DNA of 64,000 nt from UBA3537 sp038138145 (GCA_038138145.1 JAYQDD010000001.1:310001-374000); one strand, 5' to 3'. Shown: positions 45,027-55,663, counted from the first letter of the stretch. Program-made: numbers and translations. The notes: generated by a model from the sequence alone, not told the origin.

Positions 45027-47873
45027 ATGACTAAGAAATTGAACAAAACATTTGAAGAATATATTGAGGTCAAAGGTGCTCGTGCACATAATTTAAAAAA
45101 TATTGACGTCAATATCCCCAGAGATCAGCTCGTTGTAATTACGGGCTTGTCGGGCAGCGGTAAATCTTCATTGGCTTTTGATACCATTTATGCCGAAGGG
45201 CAACGCCGTTATATAGAAACCTTTTCTGCCTACGCACGACAATTTCTAGGGGCACTCGAACGTCCAGATGTCGATAAAATTGATGGACTCTCCCCAGTAA
45301 TTGCAATTGAACAAAAAACAACAAGTAAATCCCCAAGATCAACTGTTGGAACCATCACTGAAATCTACGATTTTTTACGATTGTTGTATGCTCGTGCAGC
45401 AGATGCCTACAGCTATAACACCAATGAAAAAATGGTGAGTTATAGTCAGGGGCAAATAAAAGAGCTCATTGGAACAGCATTCAGAGAAAAGCGAATTTCA
45501 GTACTGGCACCAGTTATACGTTCAAGAAAGGGCCACTATCGAGAACTTTTTGAACATATTGCTAAACAAGGATTTGTAAAAGTTAGAGTTGATGGCGAAA
45601 TTTTAGACATTACACCAGGTATGCGCCTCGATCGTTATAAAACCCACGACATCGAAATTGTAATCGATCGCCTGAAAGTTGATGACAAAACTATAGCCAC
45701 AAAACGTCTCGATGAAACCATTGCAACAGCAATGGATCATGGTGACAAGATGCTGATGATTCTTGAACATGAAGAAAAAGTATTGCGCTATTTCAGTAGT
45801 GATTTGATGTGCCCCACTTCGGGGATTTCGTACCCCAATCCCGAACCCAACAATTTTTCTTTTAACTCCCCTAAAGGGGCGTGTCCAGAGTGTAATGGTA
45901 TTGGAAGTTTGTATAAAGTTAATCCAAAAAAAATCATTCCTAATCCAAAATTATCCATCAAAAACGGTGGTCTAGCGCCCCAAGGCACTCAAAAAAATTC
46001 TTGGATTTTTAAGCAGTTAGAATTAATCGCACAGCGCTTCAAATTCAGTCTTTATGATCCCATAGAAAAAATTCCAAAAAAAGCGCTTGATCTAATTTTA
46101 TATGGTGGTAAAGAGCAGTTTTCTGTCCAAAGTAAAACTTTGGGCGTATCGCGCGACTATGCTATAGACTTTGATGGTATTGCCAACTTTTTGGAACACC
46201 AATACAACACGGCTGATTCGAACTCCATAAAACGCTGGGCAAAGGGATTTATGGATAAAATAGAATGTCCTGAATGTGATGGATCGCGTTTGAAAAAAGA
46301 AGTCCTTTATTTTAAAATTAATAATAAAAACATATCAGAACTCGCAGCTTTAGACATCAACGAATTAGCGCTATGGTTTAAAGATTTACCGCAACATCTT
46401 TCCGAAAAACAATTGCAAATAGGACGTGAAATCATTAAAGAAATTAGCACGCGCTTGCAGTTTTTATTAGACGTAGGTTTGGACTACTTGGCACTAAATC
46501 GAAGTTCAAAATCGCTGTCTGGTGGTGAGGCGCAACGCATCCGATTGGCTACACAAATAGGTTCAGAACTCGTTGGTGTATTGTATATCTTGGATGAGCC
46601 CAGTATTGGTTTGCACCAGAGAGATAATCAGAAATTGATTCAGTCCTTGATGGCCTTACGTGATGTTGGTAACTCTGTTCTTGTTGTGGAACACGATAAA
46701 GACATGATTGAGCAAGCCGATCACATCATTGATATTGGGCCTAAAGCAGGAAAGTTTGGTGGTGAAATCATCAGTCAGGGTAATCCAGCCCATTTACATG
46801 AGGCCAATACCATCACAGCTCAATATTTACGTAACGAAAAAACAATTGAAGTTCAAAAAAAGCGCCGAAAAGGCAATGGTAAATTTTTAGAATTAAAAGG
46901 ATGTACAGGCAATAATTTAAAAAATATATCCGTCAAAATTCCTTTAGGAAAAATGGTGGGCATCACTGGAGTTTCTGGGAGTGGGAAATCCTCGCTTATC
47001 AATGAAACCTTATACCCTATTTTAAATAACCATTATTTTAATGGCGTAAAAGAACCACTTCCATATAAAGCGATCAAGGGCTTGGAGCATTTAGATAAAG
47101 TCATCGATATTAATCAATCGCCAATAGGTAGAACGCCGCGCAGTAATCCTGCAACCTATACAGGTGTTTTTGGTGAAATTAGAGCATTGTTTTCTAAAAT
47201 CCCAGAGGCGATGATTCGTGGATACAAACCTGGCCGATTTAGTTTTAATGTCGCCGGTGGACGTTGCGAAACATGTAAAGGTGGTGGATTGCGACTCATT
47301 GAAATGAATTTTCTACCTGATGTTTACGTCGCTTGTGAATCTTGTATGGGAAAGCGTTTCAACAGAGAAACGTTAGAAATACGCTACAAAGGAAAATCCA
47401 TCAGTGACGTATTGAATATGACCATCAATGAAGGTGTTGATTTTTTTGAACACATTCCAAAAATTTACCGAAAACTAAAAACCATTAAAGACGTTGGCCT
47501 TGGGTACATAACGCTTGGACAACAAAGCACAACGCTTTCTGGTGGAGAAGCACAACGCATAAAACTTGCCTCAGAATTGAGCAAACGCGACACTGGTAAT
47601 ACAATATACATTTTAGATGAACCTACTACAGGATTACACTTTGAAGACATCCGTGTACTTTTGGAAGTGTTACAAAAACTTGTTGATAAAGGAAATACGG
47701 TGCTCATAATCGAACACAATTTGGATGTCATCAAAGTTGTAGACCATATCATTGATGTTGGATTAGAAGGTGGCAAAGGCGGTGGAACTATAATTGCTGA
47801 AGGTACTCCAGAACAAATTATAAAAAACAAAACAAGTTATACGGCCAAATATTTAAAAAAAGAACTACTTTAG
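45027..47873 (+). CDS. uvrA: excinuclease ABC subunit A
   Basis: A 948-residue DNA damage sensor with two ABC ATPase modules. Module 1 has GLSGSGKSSLAFDT and signature LSGGEAQRIRLA; module 2 has GVSGSGKSSLINETL and a second LSGGEAQRIKLA. Zinc ligand pairs are in CPECNG and CPECDG, and in CETCKGGG with CESCMG. It works with UvrB and UvrC and hands over to UvrD, which here is two genes upstream in the same operon. Confidence 0.97.
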   Translation: MTKKLNKTFEEYIEVKGARAHNLKNIDVNIPRDQLVVITGLSGSGKSSLAFDTIYAEGQRRYIETFSAYARQFLGALERPDVDKIDGLSPVIAIEQKTTSKSPRSTVGTITEIYDFLRLLYARAADAYSYNTNEKMVSYSQGQIKELIGTAFREKRISVLAPVIRSRKGHYRELFEHIAKQGFVKVRVDGEILDITPGMRLDRYKTHDIEIVIDRLKVDDKTIATKRLDETIATAMDHGDKMLMILEHEEKVLRYFSSDLMCPTSGISYPNPEPNNFSFNSPKGACPECNGIGSLYKVNPKKIIPNPKLSIKNGGLAPQGTQKNSWIFKQLELIAQRFKFSLYDPIEKIPKKALDLILYGGKEQFSVQSKTLGVSRDYAIDFDGIANFLEHQYNTADSNSIKRWAKGFMDKIECPECDGSRLKKEVLYFKINNKNISELAALDINELALWFKDLPQHLSEKQLQIGREIIKEISTRLQFLLDVGLDYLALNRSSKSLSGGEAQRIRLATQIGSELVGVLYILDEPSIGLHQRDNQKLIQSLMALRDVGNSVLVVEHDKDMIEQADHIIDIGPKAGKFGGEIISQGNPAHLHEANTITAQYLRNEKTIEVQKKRRKGNGKFLELKGCTGNNLKNISVKIPLGKMVGITGVSGSGKSSLINETLYPILNNHYFNGVKEPLPYKAIKGLEHLDKVIDINQSPIGRTPRSNPATYTGVFGEIRALFSKIPEAMIRGYKPGRFSFNVAGGRCETCKGGGLRLIEMNFLPDVYVACESCMGKRFNRETLEIRYKGKSISDVLNMTINEGVDFFEHIPKIYRKLKTIKDVGLGYITLGQQSTTLSGGEAQRIKLASELSKRDTGNTIYILDEPTTGLHFEDIRVLLEVLQKLVDKGNTVLIIEHNLDVIKVVDHIIDVGLEGGKGGGTIIAEGTPEQIIKNKTSYTAKYLKKELL

Positions 47874-47893
47874 CAGGTCGAAACAAAAAAATT

Positions 47894-48580
47894 ATGAAAC
47901 TTCAACAACATAAAAGCTGGAACGAAATCAAAACCAACGACTCTTGGGCCATTTTTAAAATCATGGGTGAGTTTGTCAATGGCTTTGAAAGAATGAGTAA
48001 AATTGGACCTTGTGTTTCTATATTTGGGTCTGCGCGCACCAAAACAGATGATAAATATTACCAATTGGCTGTAGATACTGCTAAAGCTATTGTGCAATCG
48101 GGTTATGGCGTCATAACGGGTGGAGGACCCGGAATTATGGAAGCTGGAAACAAAGGGGCAAATTTGGCCGAAGGAACATCTGTGGGGTTAAACATAGACC
48201 TACCATTTGAGCAACACGACAACCCTTATATTGATAGCGATAAAAGTCTAGACTTTGATTATTTCTTTGTACGAAAAGTCATGTTTGTCAAATACTCACA
48301 GGGTTTTGTGGTGATGCCCGGCGGTTTTGGAACCCTTGACGAACTCTTTGAAGCCATCACATTGATTCAAACCAATAAAATAGAAAAGTTCCCCATCATC
48401 CTTGTTGGCTCTTCTTTTTGGGGTGGATTGGTCGATTGGATAAAGAAAACCTTACGCGACGAGTACAAAACAATAAGCCCTAAGGATTTAGACTTGATAC
48501 ATGTGGTGGACACTCCAGAAGAGGTTACAACCATTTTGGATGCATTTTACAAACAATACCAACTCAGCCCAAATTTCTAA
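47894..48580 (+). CDS. LOG family protein (Rossmann-fold nucleotide phosphoribohydrolase-like)
   Basis: A 228-residue member of the TIGR00730/LOG family. It carries GGGPGIMEAGNKGA and the defining PGGFGTLDELFE. Plant and some bacterial relatives release free bases from nucleoside monophosphates (cytokinin activation); in most bacteria the substrate is unsettled. It lies 20 bases after uvrA. Its stop is directly followed by the frame of the M1-like gene (TAATT). Confidence 0.9.
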   Translation: MKLQQHKSWNEIKTNDSWAIFKIMGEFVNGFERMSKIGPCVSIFGSARTKTDDKYYQLAVDTAKAIVQSGYGVITGGGPGIMEAGNKGANLAEGTSVGLNIDLPFEQHDNPYIDSDKSLDFDYFFVRKVMFVKYSQGFVVMPGGFGTLDELFEAITLIQTNKIEKFPIILVGSSFWGGLVDWIKKTLRDEYKTISPKDLDLIHVVDTPEEVTTILDAFYKQYQLSPNF

Positions 48581-48624
48581 TTGTCATCAGCGCGTTAAAA
48601 TCAATAAAGCTATACCTTTTTGCA

Positions 48625-51444
48625 TTGCCCCTATTCTTTGTTTTAGGTGGCCTTCACGTTGGCTATGGACAACATCAAGCCAAAATTGATGCAGTACTCC
48701 ACCCAGACGCACATCAGATAGATATTCAACACAAATTGACCTTCAAAAACAATTTTGAGCAACCAATCCATGAATTGTATCTGACCGATTGGGTGTCAAG
48801 TTACAGTAGTCCTAACACGCCATTAGTAAAGAAATTTCTTAATGAATTTAATCCAAATTTGTACATCGCAAAACCAAAGCATCGTGGGTTTACAACAATT
48901 AACTACATTAAAAGTTCGGACCAAATAAATTTAAATTTTTACCACTTAAAAGATCAAGAAGATATTCTTAAAATTAAGCTTAAAACAGCCCTACTCCCCA
49001 ATGAATCCATTACTCTTGATATGAATTATGTTTTAAAAATCCAGAGTGATCGATACACCGATTATGGTGTAGATAAAAAAGGGAATTATGCGCTCGATGC
49101 GTGGTATTTAACGCCCGTTGTGTTTGATGGAAATAATTGGAAATTGTATAGTAATCAAAATTTGGACGACTTGTACACCCCGGCGGTTGATACACAACTA
49201 AACATCACCATCCCTGATTCATATCACTTAAACACTGCATTGAATGAAGTAAGCACCGTCATGAATAATGGCACTAAAGTGATACAGTTTGAAGGATTGG
49301 GACTTAAAGACCCAAAAATTTACATCACTTCTGAACCGTTCAAATCTTATGCGTTAGATGATTTGACCGTAATAACAAATGCCAACAACAAAAAAATTGA
49401 CAAGGAAAAAGAAAAACAATACTTAAAAAGAATCACTGAATTTTTAGATCAAAATATCGCCCCGTACCCTAAAGAAAAGCTTTTACTTTCATCTATTGAA
49501 TTAAAGAACAATGCACTGTACGGTTTAACTTTTTTACCTGATTTTTTATCTCCTTTTACGAAGGAATTCAAGTATGAAATTACATTAGCCGAAAACATCA
49601 TAAAAAAATACATCAACGATGTCTTGGTGCTTGATACTCGAAACGAATATTGGCTGAAAAGTGGTTTCGAATTGCTGTTATTGATGCGTTATATAGACAC
49701 TTATTATCCTGACCAAAAACTTTTGGGGAAATTGGCTGATGTATGGGGCATCAGAAGGTTTAATTTTTCTAAATTAAAATACAGCGAACAGTACCGCCTT
49801 ACCTATTACCAAATGATGCGGACAGGACGTGATCAAGCGTTGGACACCAAAAAAGAAGATTTAATAAATTTTAACCAACTGCATGTTGCAAAATTCAAAG
49901 CCAGTATAAGTTTGATGTACCTCATGGCGTATTTGGAAGAAGAACATACCCTAAATTGGATTCAAGAATTTATAAATTTAAAACAATTTCAACCCACATC
50001 GACGGCTGAATTTAGATCCTATTTGACCCAAAAAACAAATCGAAATATAGATTGGTTTTTTGACGATTTTGTCACTCAATCGTTCAGTTCGGATTATAAA
50101 TTTAGCTCAACTTACAGCGATAAAGATTCCATTCATTTTACCGTAAAAAACCTTAAAAAGGGAAATTATCCGGTGACTATATCTGCACTCAAAGACGGAG
50201 AAATCTTAAGCACAGAATGGATGGAAGGGTTTAAGGGGAAGCAAAAATTTTCCATGGCTAATAATGGTGCAGACCAACTTGTACTAAATTACGACCACTC
50301 CGCACCTGAATTCAACAGGCGTAACAATTGGAAACGCATAGACAAAACGGGATTGTTCAATAAACCTTTACAATTACGTTTTTTGCGAGATGTCGAAGAC
50401 CCAGCAAAAACACAAATCTATGCTATTCCAATAGCAGAATTTCAAAATATTTATGATGGGCTAAAGCTTGGTGTAAACTTCAACAACAGAGGACTTTTGG
50501 CCAAACCCTTTTTGTATGGAATTGCTCCTGTTTATGGTTTGGAATCCAAAACCATTACAGGTTTTGGGAAAGTAATTTTCAATATTTTTCACGAAGATAC
50601 AGCGTTATACAGAACCATGTTTGGATTGACGGTAGACCGCTCAAGTTTTGATTATGGCGCATTTATAACAAAAATACAACCTTATATTCAATTTGAATTT
50701 CGTGAACTCAACAACTTACGTTCAAATGCTAATAGAAAATTGACATTTCGGTACTTCAGTATACAAAAAGATAAATCGAGAAGCTTATTGGATGAAAACA
50801 ACATTCCGCCCTACAATGTGTTCAATTTTCGTTACGCGAACTTAGACAACAACATTGATAAATTTAAAAAATGGGTATTCGATTTACAATTTTCTAATGA
50901 CTTTGGAAAACTCAATACCAGTTATGAAATTAGAAAAAGAACACCCAAAAATCGATACTACAACTTGAGGCTATTTGCCGGGACATTTTTATACAATACC
51001 TTACCTATTGATGAAAATAATTTTGACTTTGCATTGGATCGCCCAACAGATTATTTATTTGAGTATAACTATATTGGGCAATCGGAATCATCAGGAATTT
51101 TAGCGCAACAATTGGTTATTGCAGATGGCGGTTTTAAGTCAAAAATCGACCCTGGTTTTGCCAATCAATGGCTAACCACACTCAATGGTAGTGCATCCAT
51201 TTGGCGCTATGTTCAAGCATATGGCGATTTTGGATTAGTAAAAAATAAGGGGCAAGATGTGTTTTTTGCATACGATACAGGAATTCGAATGGATTTAATT
51301 ACTGATTATTTTGAAGTCTATTTTCCAATATATTCAAACCTTGGATGGGAAATCGATCAGTCTAATTATCCACAAAAAATCCGTTTTGTCTTCACCACAG
51401 ACTTTTCTGCACTCGCAAGTTTATTTACCAGAAGATGGTTCTAG
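48625..51444 (+). CDS. degenerate M1 (gluzincin) peptidase-like outer-envelope protein
   Basis: At least 939 residues. Residues of about 20-230 are the M1 aminopeptidase N-terminal beta-domain, and 230-470 the helical thermolysin-like domain. The region WLKSGFELLLLMRYID lines up with WLxEGFAxY of active enzymes, but there is no HExxH upstream, so zinc binding and catalysis are lost. The last 400 residues alternate like an outer-membrane barrel and end RRWF. The only standard start is TTG 48625, which gives a signal peptide without a basic start; the frame is open upstream and reads LKSIKLYLFALPLFF, so initiation at ATT 48580 is likely. Confidence 0.75.
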   Translation: MPLFFVLGGLHVGYGQHQAKIDAVLHPDAHQIDIQHKLTFKNNFEQPIHELYLTDWVSSYSSPNTPLVKKFLNEFNPNLYIAKPKHRGFTTINYIKSSDQINLNFYHLKDQEDILKIKLKTALLPNESITLDMNYVLKIQSDRYTDYGVDKKGNYALDAWYLTPVVFDGNNWKLYSNQNLDDLYTPAVDTQLNITIPDSYHLNTALNEVSTVMNNGTKVIQFEGLGLKDPKIYITSEPFKSYALDDLTVITNANNKKIDKEKEKQYLKRITEFLDQNIAPYPKEKLLLSSIELKNNALYGLTFLPDFLSPFTKEFKYEITLAENIIKKYINDVLVLDTRNEYWLKSGFELLLLMRYIDTYYPDQKLLGKLADVWGIRRFNFSKLKYSEQYRLTYYQMMRTGRDQALDTKKEDLINFNQLHVAKFKASISLMYLMAYLEEEHTLNWIQEFINLKQFQPTSTAEFRSYLTQKTNRNIDWFFDDFVTQSFSSDYKFSSTYSDKDSIHFTVKNLKKGNYPVTISALKDGEILSTEWMEGFKGKQKFSMANNGADQLVLNYDHSAPEFNRRNNWKRIDKTGLFNKPLQLRFLRDVEDPAKTQIYAIPIAEFQNIYDGLKLGVNFNNRGLLAKPFLYGIAPVYGLESKTITGFGKVIFNIFHEDTALYRTMFGLTVDRSSFDYGAFITKIQPYIQFEFRELNNLRSNANRKLTFRYFSIQKDKSRSLLDENNIPPYNVFNFRYANLDNNIDKFKKWVFDLQFSNDFGKLNTSYEIRKRTPKNRYYNLRLFAGTFLYNTLPIDENNFDFALDRPTDYLFEYNYIGQSESSGILAQQLVIADGGFKSKIDPGFANQWLTTLNGSASIWRYVQAYGDFGLVKNKGQDVFFAYDTGIRMDLITDYFEVYFPIYSNLGWEIDQSNYPQKIRFVFTTDFSALASLFTRRWF

Positions 51445-51554
51445 TTTTTAGATATTTTTTAAAAGAATATTGATTTCATTAAAAAAAGTTTATACAAAGC
51501 AAGAATTGCATTGATTTCATTTCGAATTATTCAATATGCTGACCTATTCTATAG

Positions 51555-51585
51555 TTGATTGATATGCTTATATTTCCTATATTTG
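51555..51585 (+). promoter_or_regulatory. promoter of the E1 dehydrogenase gene, TTG-N20-TATATTTG
   Basis: TTG (51555-51557) and TATATTTG (51578-51585) are 20 bases apart, a full consensus match. Predicted start near 51592, about 15 bases before the ATG at 51607. Confidence 0.7.
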
Positions 51586-51606
51586 CAAAAAAATTAAACA
51601 TAGCCA

Positions 51607-54021
51607 ATGTCCACCAAAAACCAGCTCGCTGAAAACATAACCTTTGAAGAATTTCGCTCTGAAATATTGAAGGACTATGAAATCGCCGTTACAAGTCGTG
51701 AGTGTAGTTTATTAGGACGTCGAGAAGTACTAACTGGAAAGGCAAAATTTGGCATTTTTGGTGATGGAAAAGAGCTTCCACAATTGGCATGGGCCAAAGC
51801 ATTTAAGAATGGTGATTTCCGATCTGGTTATTACCGTGATCAAACCTTTATGATGGCCATTGGGGAATTGACAATTGAACAATTTTTTGCTGGGTTATAT
51901 GCCCATACCGACATCAACTTCGATCCTATGAGCGCAGGACGACAAATGGGTGGCCACTTTGTGACCCACTCGTTGGATGAACAGTACAATTGGAAAAATT
52001 TAACAGAACAAAAAAACTCAAGTTCTGATATCTCACCAACAGCCGCACAAATGCCCCGGTTGTTAGGGTTAGCACAAGCTTCAAAAGTATACAAAACCAT
52101 TGATGGCTTTAACGATGCGTATAAGTTTTCAAAAAATGGTAAAGAAGTTGCTTGGGGAACTATAGGAAATGCCAGTACAAGTGAAGGTTTGTTCTTTGAA
52201 ACCATCAATGCTGCAGGGGTTTTACAAGTCCCTATGGTAATCAGTGTTTGGGATGATGATTATGGGATTTCTGTTCATGCAAAACACCAAACAACCAAAG
52301 AAAACATTTCTAAAATATTGAGTGGTTTTCAAAGAGATGAAAAGGACAAGGGCTATGAAATCTTGAATGTAAAAGGATGGGATTATGTAGAACTCATCAA
52401 TACCTACGAAAAAGCAGGCCGTATTGCTCGAGAAGAACATGTGCCTGTTCTTATCCATGTCGATGAGCTCACACAACCGCAGGGGCACTCCACTTCGGGC
52501 TCGCACGAGCGTTATAAAAATCCTAAGCGCCTTCAATGGGAGCGTTCAAATGATTGTAATTTAAAATTTAAACATTGGATTGTTGCCAATAATATAGCAA
52601 CAGAAGATGAGCTATTTGACCTAGAAAAACAAATCAAAGCTAAAGTCAAAGAGGGAAAAATAAAAGCTTGGAATGACTTTTTAAATCCCATTAAATCGGA
52701 GCGATCAACAGTAATTGCTTTAATTCGTGCGGCGGCGGCACAATCACCCCAAAACGTATTTATTGAAAAAGAAGTAGCACAGCTTGAAACGCTCAAAGAA
52801 CCGATGCGTAAAGATGTTCTTGGTGTATCAAGAAGTATTTTAAAATACTTGATCAACGATGCGTCTGCAGAAAAGGATGCTTTACTATCTTGGATTAACA
52901 ATTACATCAAAGACACACAAGTAAAATACAGCAGTTTACTCTACAGCGAATCTCCACAAAGCGCCGATAAAATTGATGCCATAGCACCAACCTACGATGC
53001 CACCCCAGAATTGGTTGATGGACGTATTATTCTACGCGACAACTTCGATAAAATTTTCTCAAAGTACCCTCAAGCATTAATTTTTGGTCAAGATTCAGGG
53101 GCTATAGGCGATGTAAACCAAGGCCTGGAAGGGCTACAAGAAAAATATGGTGAAACACGTATTGCCGATGTTGGTATTCGCGAAGCCACTATCATTGGTC
53201 AAGGGATTGGTATGGCCTTACGCGGACTTCGCCCAATTGCTGAAATTCAATATTTAGATTACATCCTTTATGCATTACAAACCATAAGTGATGACCTTGC
53301 AACATTGCATTACAGAACTTTTGGTAAACAAAAAGCACCAATGATCATCAGAACCCGAGGCCACCGCTTAGAAGGTATATGGCATTCAGGATCGCCCATG
53401 GGCAGTATTTTGGGCTTAATTAGAGGGGTTAATGTATTGGTGCCCAGAAACATGACTAAAGCCGCTGGATTTTATAATACTTTATTAGAAAGTGATCAAC
53501 CGGCGCTCGTCATTGAATGCCTTAACGGATATCGATTAAAAGAAAGAAAACCCAATAATTTGGGTGTACTGAAAACAAAAATTGGTGTTGTCGAAACTAT
53601 TAAAGAAGGAACTGATTTAACAATTGTTTCGTACGGCTCAACGCTTCGCATTGTACACCAAACGGCACGTGAACTCCTTGAAGTTGGTATTGATGCCGAA
53701 GTGATTGACGTTCAATCCTTAATTCCCTTTGACTTGAACCACGATATTTTAAAAAGTATTGAAAAAACAAACCGACTACTTATTGTAGACGAAGATGTCC
53801 CAGGTGGTGCATCGGCCTATATTTTATCCGAAATCTTAAACCAAGATAGCGCCTACGAGCAATTGGATAGTAAACCTAAATTACTTACAGCCCAAGCCCA
53901 CCGTCCAGCCTATGGATCGGATGGGGACTACTTTAGCAAACCTTCTAAAGAAGATATTTTTGAGGCGGCATACGAAATCATGCATGAAGCAGATCCAAAT
54001 GTATACCCCAAACTTCGTTAG
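51607..54021 (+). CDS. 2-oxoacid dehydrogenase E1 component, fused alpha and beta subunits
   Basis: An 804-residue protein. The E1-alpha part (about 1-330) has RSGYYRDQTFMMAIG and the thiamine diphosphate region GNASTSEGLFFETINAAG...DDDYGIS. The E1-beta part (from about 465) has REATIIGQGIGMALRGLRPIAEIQY, RTRGHRLEGIWHSGSP and DVQSLIPFD. It decarboxylates a 2-oxoacid, most likely branched-chain, and passes the acyl group to an E2 lipoyl domain; no E2 gene is near. The usual GDG of the cofactor motif is GN here, as I recall in other flavobacterial fusions. Confidence 0.88.
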   Translation: MSTKNQLAENITFEEFRSEILKDYEIAVTSRECSLLGRREVLTGKAKFGIFGDGKELPQLAWAKAFKNGDFRSGYYRDQTFMMAIGELTIEQFFAGLYAHTDINFDPMSAGRQMGGHFVTHSLDEQYNWKNLTEQKNSSSDISPTAAQMPRLLGLAQASKVYKTIDGFNDAYKFSKNGKEVAWGTIGNASTSEGLFFETINAAGVLQVPMVISVWDDDYGISVHAKHQTTKENISKILSGFQRDEKDKGYEILNVKGWDYVELINTYEKAGRIAREEHVPVLIHVDELTQPQGHSTSGSHERYKNPKRLQWERSNDCNLKFKHWIVANNIATEDELFDLEKQIKAKVKEGKIKAWNDFLNPIKSERSTVIALIRAAAAQSPQNVFIEKEVAQLETLKEPMRKDVLGVSRSILKYLINDASAEKDALLSWINNYIKDTQVKYSSLLYSESPQSADKIDAIAPTYDATPELVDGRIILRDNFDKIFSKYPQALIFGQDSGAIGDVNQGLEGLQEKYGETRIADVGIREATIIGQGIGMALRGLRPIAEIQYLDYILYALQTISDDLATLHYRTFGKQKAPMIIRTRGHRLEGIWHSGSPMGSILGLIRGVNVLVPRNMTKAAGFYNTLLESDQPALVIECLNGYRLKERKPNNLGVLKTKIGVVETIKEGTDLTIVSYGSTLRIVHQTARELLEVGIDAEVIDVQSLIPFDLNHDILKSIEKTNRLLIVDEDVPGGASAYILSEILNQDSAYEQLDSKPKLLTAQAHRPAYGSDGDYFSKPSKEDIFEAAYEIMHEADPNVYPKLR

Positions 54022-54094
54022 TATTATTCTCCTGGTTGCACAAAACGCCCAAAAATTGTAATATTACAGCATAACTAAAAACGTTTTTGCTTTA

Positions 54095-55582
54095 ATGAAA
54101 CAACACGACCCTCATTCCTCAGATCCTAAACATGTGCATATTGTAGACAATAAAGAACTTTCTATTGGCGAAGCACTCATCCCTGTAATTGTATTAGTTT
54201 TGATGTTGTTTTATAATGTATTTTTTGTCTTTGGTGATGATGCATTAAGTGGAAGCAATCAGTTTATTTTATTGCTTGGTGCGGCTGTAGCGGCTGTTGT
54301 TGGATTTTTCAACAAAGTTAATTACCGCCAAATGATTGATGAAGTGGCCGAAAATCTAAAAACCACCACGGGTGCTTTACTCATCTTGCTTATGGTGGGC
54401 GCACTTGCAGGAACATGGTTAGTGAGTGGGATTATTCCAACCATGATTTACTATGGTCTTCAGATGTTAAACCCCACATTTTTTCTCGTGGCTTGTGTAC
54501 TGATATGTGCGGTTATTTCTATTGCTACTGGAAGCAGTTGGACCACCTCTGCTACTGTGGGTATTGCCCTTATTGGCATTGGAGAAACTTTAGGGATTTC
54601 ATTAGGAATGACTGCTGGTGCGGTGCTTTCTGGTGCTTATTTTGGTGATAAAATGTCACCGCTAAGCGACACCACCAACTTGGCTCCTGCCATGGCGGGC
54701 GGCGATTTGTTTGAACATATAAAATACATGACCATCACCACGGTGCCAACGTTTGTAATCACCTTAATTTTATTTTTGATTATTGGTCTTAATCTTGATG
54801 TTTCAGGCAGTCCTGATATTTCGGACAAACTCGAAGCCATTAGCAATGCATTTCATATCTCTCCCCTTCTCTTTATTGTGCCCATAATTGTGATTGTACT
54901 GATTGTAAAAAAGACACCGCCTTTGGTGGCTTTATTGCTGGGCACGCTTTTGGCTGGTGTTGCGGCAATCATCGCTCAACCGCATATTTTGATGCAAATT
55001 GCAGGAGTAGACACCCTTGACTTTAAATCCGCATACAAAGGCGTTATGCAAGCGATGACCGTAGATACCGCTGTGGAAACTTCAAGTACTGAGCTTAACG
55101 ATTTATTTTCTTCAGGAGGCATGAGCGGTATGCTCGGAACCATTTGGCTGATTATTTGTGCTATGGTTTTTGGGGGTGTGATGGATGCCATCGGTGCCCT
55201 TTCACGCATCAGTAAAGCGCTTTTGAATTTAGCCACTACAACCTTTGGGCTTTTTGCCAGTACTGTCGCCAGTTGCTTGGCGCTCAATGTTACTGCATCA
55301 GATCAATACTTAGCGTTGGTGGTTCCTGGAAAAATGTTTAAAAAGGCCTATAAAGACAAAGGATTAGCCCCTGAAAACCTAAGCCGAACTCTTGAAGATT
55401 CGGGGACAGTAACTTCTGTATTGGTGCCCTGGAATACTTGTGGTGCCTACCAAAGCGGTGTGCTTGGCGTTTCTGTTGCCGACTATTTTGTCTATGCTTT
55501 CTTCAATTGGATGAGTCCGTTTATGACCTTGTTGGTGGCTGGGTTTTCGATTAAAATCAAACAAATTACCGCAAAAAATTAA
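54095..55582 (+). CDS. nhaC: Na+/H+ antiporter NhaC
   Basis: A 495-residue inner-membrane antiporter with about 11-12 hydrophobic segments. The family signature GSSWTTSATVGIALIGIG and SGAYFGDKMSPLSDTTNLAPAMAGGDLFEHI are clear, with a charged pair near the core. It exports sodium in exchange for protons, fitting a marine or saline habitat. It is monocistronic as far as I can see. Confidence 0.94.
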   Translation: MKQHDPHSSDPKHVHIVDNKELSIGEALIPVIVLVLMLFYNVFFVFGDDALSGSNQFILLLGAAVAAVVGFFNKVNYRQMIDEVAENLKTTTGALLILLMVGALAGTWLVSGIIPTMIYYGLQMLNPTFFLVACVLICAVISIATGSSWTTSATVGIALIGIGETLGISLGMTAGAVLSGAYFGDKMSPLSDTTNLAPAMAGGDLFEHIKYMTITTVPTFVITLILFLIIGLNLDVSGSPDISDKLEAISNAFHISPLLFIVPIIVIVLIVKKTPPLVALLLGTLLAGVAAIIAQPHILMQIAGVDTLDFKSAYKGVMQAMTVDTAVETSSTELNDLFSSGGMSGMLGTIWLIICAMVFGGVMDAIGALSRISKALLNLATTTFGLFASTVASCLALNVTASDQYLALVVPGKMFKKAYKDKGLAPENLSRTLEDSGTVTSVLVPWNTCGAYQSGVLGVSVADYFVYAFFNWMSPFMTLLVAGFSIKIKQITAKN

Positions 55583-55663
55583 GCCAATAATTTGGATAAC
55601 TTTAACTTATAGTAAGATAAAAAATTATAATTTTGTAACTGCAATATTGCCTCAAATCAAGGT

